A DNA stretch of 64,000 nt from Dethiobacter alkaliphilus AHT 1 (GTDB lineage: Bacteria > Bacillota > Dethiobacteria > Dethiobacterales > Dethiobacteraceae). The notes beneath the pieces are model-generated. The model had not been told where the DNA came from, searched no databases, and worked only from the letters and a program-made list of their open reading frames with translations. The position numbers and the translations under genes are program-made. The stretch's first letter is position 1. Each line of letters opens with the position of its first letter. The DNA lies in the NCBI RefSeq assembly GCF_000174415.1, contig NZ_ACJM01000004.1, positions 1-64,000 on the forward strand, written 5' to 3'. Below are positions 9,071 through 16,544 of the stretch, piece by piece.

Positions 9071-10384
9071 TTATAGCGGGCGGACAACAACCCTTGTTCC
9101 TTCCACTTTGACAACCTTTACTTCTGTATCCTGTGCAATAAAACCTCCCTCGCTCACCACATCCACACGCTTTCCATCAATCTCAGCGGTACCCGACGGG
9201 CGCAAAAATGTAACTGCCTTCCCGGTCTTATCCAACAGGTACGTTAAATCACTGGGTCCTACATAACCCAGATCTTTTGTTTCCGCATACTGCAAGATAA
9301 TCTGCGACCACAGGCCCGTTTTTTGCAGCATACGGAATGATAAAGCGATAATTACCCCGGCCAAAAACACAGATATAATCATAATCCGTAAGCCCTGCCC
9401 AGTGGTGGAGGCAGAAAGCACCACCGATGCGGTGAGGCTGGCAATGCCGGAAAGGCCAAGGATTCCGAAGTTAGGCACAAAAGCTTCCACCAGCATTAAT
9501 ATTACCCCAATGACAAAAAGAAATATCACTTCCCTGCCTGCCAAGCCCGCCACAATATGCCCTCCGAAAAAGAGGCTAAAGGATAGCAGACTGACAAGAC
9601 CGGCCACACCGAACCCGGCGGTCATCACTTCCATGACCAGTGCGGCAAGACCGATGGTAATCAGCAGCGTGGCCACCGCGGGGTGGGTTATCAGGCGGGC
9701 CAACTCCTCTGCCGGGCTGAGGGGAATCCTCTCCACAGCGGCATCTGCCAGCCCAAGATGCTCGTAAAGTTCTGAATAAGTAGTAAATACACCATCGGTA
9801 AAATCGATGCGCTCTGCTTCGGCAGTGGTAAGAGTTAAGATCTCCCCTTCGGCTACCAGGCCTTCAATGGCAATTTCGGGACTTGCCATAGCTGCCGCCA
9901 CCTGCTCATCCCTTCCCTGCCTTTCAGCCACACTGCGCATTTCGCTTTCCCACCATGACCGGGTCTTTTCATCTATTTCCGCACCGGACATATCCTGGAT
10001 CTCCGCGGCACCAATGTTACTACCAGGCGCCATGTACAAAGCATCAGCAGATAAAGCAATATAAGCCCCGGCGGATATGGCGCTCCAGCGCACATAGGCA
10101 TATACCGGCATATCGGCACCATAAATCAAGTCACGTATCTGTGTGGCCGCATCCACGGCACCGCCGGGTGTGTTTATTTCTAAAATAATTGCTTGGGCAC
10201 CGGCTTCCTCCGCTTCGCGGAACGAACGCTCCAGGTAACGATGCAGGCCCTGTTCCACAGCTCCACCAATAGGAATTACATACACCGTCTCCTGCTCGGC
10301 TGATACAGCAGGCGGCTGTACGGTAAAAATGGACATTCCGGTAAACAGGAGGAGCATAATAAGTGCAACAGTACGATTTTTCAC
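9071..10384 (-). CDS. NfeD-family membrane serine protease (YqeZ-type)
   Basis: 437 residues from GTG at 10384, chosen because AGGAGGG lies 9 nt upstream; the frame stays open 46 codons further, into the rpsU terminator. A signal peptide (to about residue 30) is followed by a ClpP-class periplasmic serine protease domain (about 33-230) with NTPGGAVDAA and the WSAISAGAYIA segment around the catalytic Ser. Four to five membrane helices and a C-terminal OB-fold NfeD domain (about 375-437) complete it. This is the long NfeD form that pairs with flotillins; floA is 22 bp downstream. Confidence 0.9.
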   Translation of the reverse strand: MKNRTVALIMLLLFTGMSIFTVQPPAVSAEQETVYVIPIGGAVEQGLHRYLERSFREAEEAGAQAIILEINTPGGAVDAATQIRDLIYGADMPVYAYVRWSAISAGAYIALSADALYMAPGSNIGAAEIQDMSGAEIDEKTRSWWESEMRSVAERQGRDEQVAAAMASPEIAIEGLVAEGEILTLTTAEAERIDFTDGVFTTYSELYEHLGLADAAVERIPLSPAEELARLITHPAVATLLITIGLAALVMEVMTAGFGVAGLVSLLSFSLFFGGHIVAGLAGREVIFLFVIGVILMLVEAFVPNFGILGLSGIASLTASVVLSASTTGQGLRIMIISVFLAGVIIALSFRMLQKTGLWSQIILQYAETKDLGYVGPSDLTYLLDKTGKAVTFLRPSGTAEIDGKRVDVVSEGGFIAQDTEVKVVKVEGTRVVVRPL

Positions 10385-10478
10385 AGTCAGGACCCTCCTT
10401 TTTTCTTTTACAAAAAAAGATAATAAATACAGGACTTTCTTGAAATCCCTTTTTATTATACCATTATTAACAACAAAG

Positions 10479-10506
10479 AAACAGCAGGCAAATATGCCTG
10501 CTGTTT
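10479..10506 (-). terminator. Intrinsic terminator of rpsU
   Basis: A 12-bp perfect stem (10479-10490 with 10495-10506) has a 4-nt loop and a downstream T-rich stretch on the minus strand. It begins 8 bp after the rpsU stop codon and insulates rpsU from the NfeD gene. Confidence 0.85.
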
Positions 10507-10514
10507 CGTGCTGT

Positions 10515-10703
10515 TTAGCCAAACCGCTTTTTCTTCATGTTCTTTCTGGCGGCTTCTGATTTCTTTTTACGCTTGACACTGGGTTTTTCATAATGCTCGC
10601 GTTTGCGAACTTCAGCTATAATGCCGGTTTTTGAGCATTGTTTTTTAAAGCGGCGAATCGCGCTATCTAGCGTTTCATTTTTGCCTACCTTAATCTCCGT
10701 CAA
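10515..10703 (-). CDS. rpsU: 30S ribosomal protein S21
   Basis: 62 residues from TTG at 10703, with GAGGGGAGGG 6 nt upstream; an in-frame ATG at 10754 would add 17 residues unlike any S21. The sequence has the S21 core [14 protein letters not shown] and [15 protein letters not shown], and ends in a basic tail. Small-subunit protein near the mRNA path. It has its own consensus promoter (10788-10816) and terminator and is therefore monocistronic. Confidence 0.96.
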   Translation of the reverse strand: MTEIKVGKNETLDSAIRRFKKQCSKTGIIAEVRKREHYEKPSVKRKKKSEAARKNMKKKRFG

Positions 10704-10787
10704 CTGCTTTCCCTCCCCTCGATAACAACCTGCCTGACGTATGCCGGGATGCAAGAGAGAATAATTATACCTGAAATTACTTTATTG

Positions 10788-10816
10788 ATTATAACGTTTT
10801 AACGAGAATCTGTCAA
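10788..10816 (-). promoter_or_regulatory. Sigma-A promoter of rpsU
   Basis: On the minus strand TTGACA (10816-10811) and TATAAT (10793-10788) are both perfect hexamers separated by 17 bp. The element starts 7 bp before the end of the HIT gene and drives rpsU only. Confidence 0.88.
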
Positions 10817-10822
10817 CACAAC

Positions 10823-11155
10823 TCAGGGGACAAACTTCTTGCCGGCCAGAATATGAAAATGAAGATGAGGTACTACCTGGCCTGCCGCTTCCCCACAGTT
10901 TGAAAGCATTTTGTAACCGCCGGCAACGCCGCTTAGTGCCGCTACTTCTTTTACAGCCAGTAATAAATTACCGGCCAGTCCAACATCATCCCCGGTTAAG
11001 TCATCCAGGGAGGCAAGATGTTTTTTGGGCACCACCAGAACATGAGTGGGAGCCATCGGATTAATATCTTTAAAAGCTATTGTTTCTTCGTTTTCAAAAA
11101 CCACGTCTGCAGGAAGCTCCCGCCTGACAATTTTACAGAAGATGCAGTCTTCCAT
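10823..11155 (-). CDS. HIT-family nucleotide-binding protein
   Basis: 110 residues from ATG 11155 (AGGAGG 10 nt upstream); a longer in-frame start at 11308 has no ribosome binding site. The histidine triad HLHFH lies near residues 97-101, and CIFCKI at 4-9 is the usual bacterial N-terminus, with a Cys pair that can bind zinc. HINT-type enzymes hydrolyse adenosine phosphoramidates or dinucleotides. In Clostridia it is frequently found next to mtaB or rpsU, as here. Confidence 0.92.
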   Translation of the reverse strand: MEDCIFCKIVRRELPADVVFENEETIAFKDINPMAPTHVLVVPKKHLASLDDLTGDDVGLAGNLLLAVKEVAALSGVAGGYKMLSNCGEAAGQVVPHLHFHILAGKKFVP

Positions 11156-11232
11156 TTCTTTTATCCCTCCTGTCCTGTAAATAGTTATATTATACCATCT
11201 TCTCAAAAAGCAGGCAAACGGTGCGCGCCGGC

Positions 11233-11259
11233 ACAGGGACAGGCACACTGTTTTGGGCC
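11233..11259. repeat. Possible degenerate GGGACA-type hairpin
   Basis: Stem GACAGGC/GCCTGTC with a loop of about 12 nt in the divergent region between the HIT gene and the twin-ATPase gene. It resembles the other GGGACA repeats only loosely. Confidence 0.35.
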
Positions 11260-11306
11260 TGTCATACAATAGAGTAGATAAAACGAGAACAGGAAAGGAG
11301 ACGACC

Positions 11307-12410
11307 ATGGGTTACGGAATGACTCACAAGTATTTTGCCGGTGGCAATACCTGCCGCGGTTTTCACTCACTCTTCCACTACATACCGGAGCCGGACACAA
11401 AACGGCTGATTATCATTAAAGGCGGTCCCGGCACCGGCAAGTCAACCCTGATGAAACAAGTTGGCCAGAAAGCACGGGAACAGGGCATGTCCACTCAGCT
11501 GTTTTACTGCTCATCAGATAATGAGTCCCTGGACGGACTGGTGGTGCCGGCACTGGGGCTTGCCATGGTGGACGGTACCGCCCCTCATGTAATTGACCCC
11601 AAAGTCCCCGGTGCCTATGACGAAATTTTGAACCTGGGAGATTGCTGGGACACTGCGGCACTACGGCCTCACAGAGAGGAAATAGCAGCCCTGGTAAAAC
11701 AAAATGGTGAATATTTCATCCAGGCATACCAGTACCTAAAAGAAGCCGCAGTGGTGATGGAGAAAATGCGCTACCTGATGGCTAAGGCCATGGATTACAG
11801 TGCACTGGCAAAAATGACCCAGCAGCTTTTAACCGAACTGGCAGCGGCCCTGCCGGAAAAAGAGGAACCCCCGAAGGAGCGTCATCTTTTCGGCAACGCC
11901 ATCACACCGGCAGGACTTGTTAATTTATACCCTTCAATTTTCCAGGGAGTAGAACGGTTCTATCAATTAACCGGCGACCCCGGTTCCGGCAAATCAACCC
12001 TGCTGAAACATATTTACGAAACAGTGCTGCGTGCCGGCCAGGACGTGGAAGTGTACCATTGCGGCTTTGACCCTGAGCGCCTTGACGCCGTGGTGATCCC
12101 GGCACTGAAAACAGCGTTTGTGAAAATGACCTACCCGCACACCTTCACCGTCCCCCCCACCCATCCGGTAAAGGAACAATATACCCTGGCTCTGAGCCGC
12201 CACTCCCGAGCCTCACTGCTTAGGGCATCTTCCTCAGAACGGGCGGAGAGCCAGGAGAGGTTCTGGTTTTTAACAGGCAAAGCGGTGGAGATGATCCGCA
12301 GTGCCAAACGCAACCATGACCAACTGGAAGGCCACTACATCCGGGCCATGGATTTCTCCCAAACAGAAGCCATGCGTGATAAAATCATCCGTGAGCTCTT
12401 TTCAGAGTAA
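11307..12410 (+). CDS. Twin P-loop ATPase (PRK06851-like)
   Basis: 367 residues from ATG 11307, preceded by AAAGGAG. Two homologous halves each contain a Walker A motif: GGPGTGKST at 39-47 and GDPGSGKST at 223-231. The contexts are parallel, with H-LF-G/FG-A-TP type segments and YHCG/FYCSS following each. This tandem-ATPase family occurs in many Clostridia and Bacilli; its biochemical role is unknown to me. The gene is divergent from the HIT gene and monocistronic. Confidence 0.8.
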   Translation: MGYGMTHKYFAGGNTCRGFHSLFHYIPEPDTKRLIIIKGGPGTGKSTLMKQVGQKAREQGMSTQLFYCSSDNESLDGLVVPALGLAMVDGTAPHVIDPKVPGAYDEILNLGDCWDTAALRPHREEIAALVKQNGEYFIQAYQYLKEAAVVMEKMRYLMAKAMDYSALAKMTQQLLTELAAALPEKEEPPKERHLFGNAITPAGLVNLYPSIFQGVERFYQLTGDPGSGKSTLLKHIYETVLRAGQDVEVYHCGFDPERLDAVVIPALKTAFVKMTYPHTFTVPPTHPVKEQYTLALSRHSRASLLRASSSERAESQERFWFLTGKAVEMIRSAKRNHDQLEGHYIRAMDFSQTEAMRDKIIRELFSE

Positions 12411-12431
12411 GCCCAATTGAAAGTACAAAGA

Positions 12432-12454
12432 AGGCATGCCGTCGGCATGCCTTT
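12432..12454. terminator. Bidirectional terminator between convergent genes
   Basis: A 10-bp stem AAGGCATGCC/GGCATGCCTT has a GTC loop. T-rich sequence follows in both directions. It lies between the convergent ATPase gene and the hypothetical gene ending at 12459. Confidence 0.8.
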
Positions 12455-12458
12455 TAGC

Positions 12459-12998
12459 TTATTTCTGCGGAGCTTCTTCTGCCGCCGTTTCGGCAGCGTC
12501 TCCCGCAGTAAACTGCTCCAGGATATTTCCTTTTTTATCCACGAAGGTCCATGTTGTTTCGCCCGCGTCCAGCACCACATCTGCTGCCGGCACGGTTACT
12601 ACCTGGAAGAAGTCGCGCTTGGGATTAACCTGCACTTCAACTTCCATCTCCCCTTCACCCCTGGGGTTTGCCTTAACATTCTTTACTTCAGCATGCAGGG
12701 CAAACAGGGCCATTTCATGCTGGGGCTGGAAAGGATACTGCGGCAATTGGATGGACCATTCTTCAGCCACATTCGCCCAGGCCTCTTCATCAGCGGCCAG
12801 GCGGAAGGTCGGCTGTTCCTTCCTCTCGCCCTTGTCTGCAGTGGTGAAACTCACCTCATTTCGGGCAGCCACCTCTTCCGGATTAATGGTGGGGCTGGCC
12901 CTAAAAGAATCATAAACGGAGAGTGACACCAAAAGCACCAGGAGAAACAGCAGCGGGAGCAGTCGCCGCGCTTCTACCACAAACAATTTTTTACCCAT
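12459..12998 (-). CDS. Hypothetical protease-complex-inhibitor-like (BsuPI-type) secreted protein
   Basis: 179 residues from ATG 12998 with GAGGTGG upstream. One N-terminal membrane anchor (about 8-28) is followed by an extracytoplasmic region. A beta-rich stretch around EWSIQLPQYPFQP, EMEVEVQVNP and TWTFVDKKGNILEQF is followed by an Ala/Glu-rich tail. I do not recognise the family firmly; the tail end (TWTFVDKKGNIL) recalls protein complexes annotated only as hypothetical in Clostridia. It is monocistronic, convergent with the twin ATPase and divergent from the kinase of the Agr-like locus. The BsuPI comparison is weak and based on beta-strand pattern only. Confidence 0.5.
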   Translation of the reverse strand: MGKKLFVVEARRLLPLLFLLVLLVSLSVYDSFRASPTINPEEVAARNEVSFTTADKGERKEQPTFRLAADEEAWANVAEEWSIQLPQYPFQPQHEMALFALHAEVKNVKANPRGEGEMEVEVQVNPKRDFFQVVTVPAADVVLDAGETTWTFVDKKGNILEQFTAGDAAETAAEEAPQK

Positions 12999-13102
12999 TC
13001 TTCCACCTCTTTTCCGCCTGTCTTTTCGATTCATCCTATTCACGGACAAAAAAAAATATGTCCACTCTTTGAAAATAAAATGGACACGCTTTAATCTTTT
13101 AA

Positions 13103-13127
13103 AGGAGATATACTATTTTTGTCGAAC
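13103..13127 (+). promoter_or_regulatory. Spo0A box and sigma-H-like promoter before the kinase gene
   Basis: A perfect 0A box, TGTCGAA, lies at 13120-13126 in the context TTTTTGTCGAAC. It overlaps the -10 part of a sigma-H-like promoter: AGGAGAT (13103-13109), 13-bp spacer, CGAAC (13123-13127), to be compared with the AGGAWWT / RGAAT pattern of spoVG-type promoters. The kinase start is 51 bp downstream. An identical box pair occurs before agrD in the same locus. Confidence 0.6.
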
Positions 13128-13177
13128 TAACTTTTATATTTGGTTATTATGTCTCTTTTTTATTTGGAGAAAACATT

Positions 13178-14308
13178 ATGCAACCTCATACCCTGGCAGA
13201 AAAGTTTTTTAGCGAACGCTCATTTTCCCTGTCACTGAAATTAACCGTTTTCATAATCGCACTATTCTTATATGCAATGCTGTATATAACTTTTTCCGGC
13301 GGCTTCCTGTCAACCCAGGAATGGCGCCTTATTCTGTATTTTCTTTATATAATTATCTTTGCCGCTACATTTCTCTGTGGTTTTATGCCGGGGATAGTAA
13401 TTGCTGTGCTTAGCAGTATTCTTGCTTCGTCAATTCTTGTACCACAGGGACTCACTTTTGAGCAACTTTCAGTGGCAGACCTGGAAATCTACCCCTTCGT
13501 TGCCATGTATTTTATAATTGTTATAACTGTAAACTGGTTTCGGGAAAATATTGAACGTCTCAAAGAGCAGCTGGTTGAAAACGAACGACTGCACCAGCAG
13601 GCACGTCACATGGAAAAGCTGATGCTGGCCGGAGAAATCGCCGCCGGCATTGCCCATGAGGTTCGCAACCCCCTTACCGTGGTGCAGGGCTACATTCAAC
13701 TTATCTCCGCCAAGTGCAAAAAGCAATGTAACAGCGAAGATTCATTCTCCTTACTACTGGATGAGCTAAATAGAGCAAACGATATTATTTCCGACTTTCT
13801 GCGCTTCAGCCGTCCGGATCAACCGCAAAAATCTCAAGTGAACCCCAATGAAGTGATAGAATCCTCAGCCTCCCTGATTTATGGCGAGGCAATGCGCCAT
13901 AATGTACGGATTTTTTTATACCCCGATGCAGATATGCCCACCGTACTTCTGGACAAGGATCAGCTGATTCAGGTCTTTTTAAACCTCTTTCATAACGCCA
14001 TCCAGGCTATGCCCCAGGGCGGAACCATTACCGTCTATACCGGCTATGACAAGCACCTTGATTTGGTAACCATCAAGGTACTGGACAGCGGCACCGGCAT
14101 GGATGCCCAAACGGCGCAGCGGCTTTTCTCGCCGTTTTATACAACAAAGGAAAATGGAACAGGACTTGGTTTATCTATCAGCCAATCCATTATTCACGCC
14201 CACGGCGGCGAGATTAAAGTTGACAGCACGCCGGGACAGGGGACCGAATTTATCATAACATTACCACTACACAAACTTACTGAAGAGCAAGCAGGAGGTG
14301 CCCTCTGA
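13178..14308 (+). CDS. Membrane sensor histidine kinase, DUF4118-like input domain
   Basis: 376 residues, first gene of the Agr-like locus, with TTGGAG upstream of the ATG. Residues 20-125 form about four membrane helices; the stretch GFMPGIVIAVLSSILAS followed by VPQG resembles the DUF4118 membrane domain of KdpD. A short coiled coil leads to the HisKA domain with phospho-acceptor His160 in HEVRNPL, the KinB/KinA-like form. The HATPase_c domain shows NLFHNAIQAM, DSGTGMD and GTGLGLS. It is not an AgrC-type kinase (no HPK10 features) and has no receiver gene beside it, so a phosphorelay to Spo0F/Spo0A is plausible. The stop overlaps the next start (TGATG). Confidence 0.9.
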   Translation: MQPHTLAEKFFSERSFSLSLKLTVFIIALFLYAMLYITFSGGFLSTQEWRLILYFLYIIIFAATFLCGFMPGIVIAVLSSILASSILVPQGLTFEQLSVADLEIYPFVAMYFIIVITVNWFRENIERLKEQLVENERLHQQARHMEKLMLAGEIAAGIAHEVRNPLTVVQGYIQLISAKCKKQCNSEDSFSLLLDELNRANDIISDFLRFSRPDQPQKSQVNPNEVIESSASLIYGEAMRHNVRIFLYPDADMPTVLLDKDQLIQVFLNLFHNAIQAMPQGGTITVYTGYDKHLDLVTIKVLDSGTGMDAQTAQRLFSPFYTTKENGTGLGLSISQSIIHAHGGEIKVDSTPGQGTEFIITLPLHKLTEEQAGGAL

Positions 14309-14793
14309 TGCAAAGTCCTGTTTGGGCGCATCTTCTCTTTGCTATTATTCCTGAAATTACGTTACTGGTTTGTCTTACAGTATCCCTGGCCGGTATAACC
14401 CTGCGCGTAAAGCCGGCTATCGTTACAGCTCTGCTGTACGCACCAATCCTTGTGGCGGTGCGTGAATTCTTCCCGCCGGGAATACATACCGTTAGCGCCA
14501 TAATTATTGTTCCGGCTCTTGTTTCATTTCTTTATAGATTCTCATACAGCCGGGCCCTGAAATGGTTTGTTGTTGCAATTTTACTTCTCCTTCTGAGCGA
14601 AAGTACTGTCTTCCTGATAGCGGAACATTTTGTACTACCCGGTGCTGTCACGCTTAGCACCGGGTGGCATGTGGCTCTGTATGCACTACCAAGCAATTTG
14701 ATGTTGCTGGCTTTTGTACTTATCCTTCAAAAAACAACCTGGATTCAACAACTGCAGGCTGTAATTAGTGAAGCTGTACAAAAAGCTAGCTAA
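14308..14793 (+). CDS. Small integral membrane protein, paralogue A of three
   Basis: 161 residues, four to five hydrophobic helices, no soluble domain. Its start overlaps the kinase stop by 1 nt and AGGAGG precedes it, so the two are coupled. It shares a pattern with the next two genes: F-x3-PE near residues 11-16, a G-x3-(R)-x-KP/RP segment near 28-36, an R at about 52 followed by PPG-x-H, and LP-x-N/I-LLL near the C-terminus. I do not recognise the family. Possible roles (peptide sensing, export or kinase control) are inference from the operon. Confidence 0.75.
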   Translation: MQSPVWAHLLFAIIPEITLLVCLTVSLAGITLRVKPAIVTALLYAPILVAVREFFPPGIHTVSAIIIVPALVSFLYRFSYSRALKWFVVAILLLLLSESTVFLIAEHFVLPGAVTLSTGWHVALYALPSNLMLLAFVLILQKTTWIQQLQAVISEAVQKAS

Positions 14794-14818
14794 AACTTTG
14801 GAACAGGAGGGGTTTTAT

Positions 14819-15310
14819 TTGCAGGAAACGATTCCTTTGATCGCCTTGATTTTTCACTCATTTCCCGAAGCAGTTGCCATGGCTTTAGCAGGTTTAATCA
14901 TTATCGGGGTCAGGCCGCAGTTTGGCAAGGTTCTGATCTATGGTGCTCTCAGCGCCCTCAGTTCTTATTTCCTCCGGCAACTGGGCCTGGACTTTCTGAT
15001 TTTGCTGTTAACGCTGTCTGGCCTTAATGTTATTTTTTTGTTTTTCTTGTTTAGGCTCTCTGTAGTGAAAGCTGTTAGCGCCGTTATTGTAGCCACATTC
15101 TTACTACTGGTTTTTGAAGGGCTGATGTTAAGTATTATTTTACAGAATACACCGCTTACTGTGGAAATGATTATGGCCCCGGAAAATGCAGTACTACGGG
15201 TGCTGGTAGCGCTGCCGCAAATAAATCTTCTTGCCGCCACAGCATACATTGCCTACCTGCTAAGGGGAATGCAGTCGGACAGCTACAGTTCAATAAGAAC
15301 CTATTATTGA
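14819..15310 (+). CDS. Small integral membrane protein, paralogue B of three
   Basis: 163 residues from TTG 14819, chosen because CAGGAGGGG lies about 6 nt upstream; an in-frame ATG 17 codons earlier overlaps paralogue A and lacks a site. Same pattern as its neighbours: IFHSFPEAV near 9-17, GVRPQFGK, SYFLRQLG, and ALPQINLL near 137. Hydrophobic throughout, with about four to five helices. It is the most divergent of the three, lacking the PPGxH segment after the conserved Arg. Family unknown to me. Confidence 0.72.
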   Translation: MQETIPLIALIFHSFPEAVAMALAGLIIIGVRPQFGKVLIYGALSALSSYFLRQLGLDFLILLLTLSGLNVIFLFFLFRLSVVKAVSAVIVATFLLLVFEGLMLSIILQNTPLTVEMIMAPENAVLRVLVALPQINLLAATAYIAYLLRGMQSDSYSSIRTYY

Positions 15311-15377
15311 TTACTATATAAATTATAAATCCATTTCAAAACATGATGATTTGACAGCCTGAAAGGACGTTGACAAC

Positions 15378-15833
15378 ATGGATATTATGCCCTTTGTAAC
15401 ATTGATTTTTGTCGCCATGCCGGAAGCTATGCTTTTAAGTGCGGTGGGCCTCACTGTAGTGGGCACACGCCCCAGGCTGAAGCCTATTTTGCTCATCGCT
15501 GTACTATATGCCATAACTGCCTTTGTAGTTCGACAGCTCCCGTTTCCTCCAGGTTTACATTCCATTGTACTTTTGCTGATTCTGGCAGGATTTTTGTTTT
15601 ATCAGTTTAAAATAACTTTAATTAAAGCTGTTGCAGCTGTTTTTTCTGCCTTTGTTTTCCTGGCACTGGGAGAAAATATTTTTCTCCCACTGTTTATGAA
15701 TATCCTGGACCTTTCCGTTGCAGAGATCCTGGCCAGTCCCTGGCTGCGCATCGCAGCATCACTTCCTAATCTGCTGATGCTTTTGATAATTTTTGGCATT
15801 GGCTATCGTTTACGAAAATTCCATCTCCGTTAA
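15378..15833 (+). CDS. Small integral membrane protein, paralogue C of three
   Basis: 151 residues, with GAAAGGA upstream of ATG 15378. It is closest to paralogue A: IFVAMPEAMLL, GTRPRLKP, FVVRQLPFPPGLHS and SLPNLLMLL line up with matching segments there. About five helices and a short basic tail (RLRKFHLR). A 67-bp gap separates it from paralogue B, without a terminator. Three diverged copies in a row suggest subunits of one membrane complex. Family unknown to me. Confidence 0.75.
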   Translation: MDIMPFVTLIFVAMPEAMLLSAVGLTVVGTRPRLKPILLIAVLYAITAFVVRQLPFPPGLHSIVLLLILAGFLFYQFKITLIKAVAAVFSAFVFLALGENIFLPLFMNILDLSVAEILASPWLRIAASLPNLLMLLIIFGIGYRLRKFHLR

Positions 15834-15855
15834 GCGAGTGAGGCATTGTAGCTCT

Positions 15856-16452
15856 ATGAAATTAATTGAATTATTTTTAATTTATCTTTCTAATGAATTA
15901 AATTTAAATGAATCTCAAAGAGACATAATCCGCTATGGGGTCGAAACTATTGCTTCCACATTACAAGGAATTTTGGCCGTCATTATTACTTCATTACTGC
16001 TGAATCTGTTTTATGAAGCAATGGTAATATTGTTTGTAATTATGATTTATCGGAAACTTAGTGGAGGTGCTCACTGTATTTCGTCATTGGGTTGCGTGGT
16101 AGTGGGTACTACATCAGTAATAGTCCTTGCTTTTCTGAGTATAAGGATACCTGTCAGCCTACAGTACCAATTGCTTCTCACACTGTTTCCGCCCTTAATT
16201 GCTCTGGTTATTACATATTTCTATGCTCCTGCCGATGTGCCGGAAAAACCTATTAATAATCAAAGACAACGAACGGCATTACGCACTCTGAGTATTATAT
16301 GCTTATGTATTTGGACTGCAACCGTTGCCCTGGCAAAGTTGCCGGTATGGATAATTTACGCAGGAAGCCTTGGTATACTTTGGCAAGCATTTTTATTAAC
16401 GCCTGCAGGCTTTAGCTTCATCAAAAAAATTAACCCTATTTTCTCACGCTGA
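15856..16452 (+). CDS. agrB: AgrB-family accessory gene regulator (peptide-processing membrane protease)
   Basis: 198 residues from ATG 15856, 22 bp after paralogue C. AgrB proteins are membrane cysteine endopeptidases that cleave the AgrD C-terminus and form the thiolactone ring of the autoinducer. The active-site block RKLSGGAHC at 66-74 contains catalytic His73, and Cys80 is seven residues later, the same spacing as His77/Cys84 of the Staphylococcus enzyme. About five to six helices. The adjacent agrD-like gene supports the call. The upstream start at 15793 would overlap paralogue C and lacks a clear site. Confidence 0.92.
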   Translation: MKLIELFLIYLSNELNLNESQRDIIRYGVETIASTLQGILAVIITSLLLNLFYEAMVILFVIMIYRKLSGGAHCISSLGCVVVGTTSVIVLAFLSIRIPVSLQYQLLLTLFPPLIALVITYFYAPADVPEKPINNQRQRTALRTLSIICLCIWTATVALAKLPVWIIYAGSLGILWQAFLLTPAGFSFIKKINPIFSR

Positions 16453-16458
16453 CAGCAC

Positions 16459-16514
16459 TGTCGAACAATGTAACATTTCGACAAAAGAAGGGTTTTTTGC
16501 TCTTTATATGGAAT
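16459..16514 (+). promoter_or_regulatory. Inverted Spo0A box pair and sigma-H-like promoter of agrD
   Basis: TGTCGAA at 16459-16465 and TTCGACA at 16477-16483 are two perfect 0A boxes in inverted orientation, 11 bp apart. They are followed by a sigma-H-like promoter, AGGGTTT (16489-16495), 14-bp spacer, GGAAT (16510-16514). The pair could also form a weak hairpin. The agrD start is 31 bp past the -10. This arrangement points to Spo0A control and separate expression of the signal peptide. Confidence 0.65.
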
Positions 16515-16544
16515 GACTGCGAAAACATCACAGGAGGTTTTATC

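Noticed and set aside
10385-10522. N-terminal extension of the NfeD protease
   Set aside because: It would begin inside rpsU and read through its terminator. The GTG at 10384 has AGGAGGG and is followed by a normal signal peptide.
10515-10754. 79-residue S21 from the ATG at 10754
   Set aside because: The extra 17 residues have no S21 similarity and no ribosome binding site. TTG 10703 has GAGGGGAGGG upstream.
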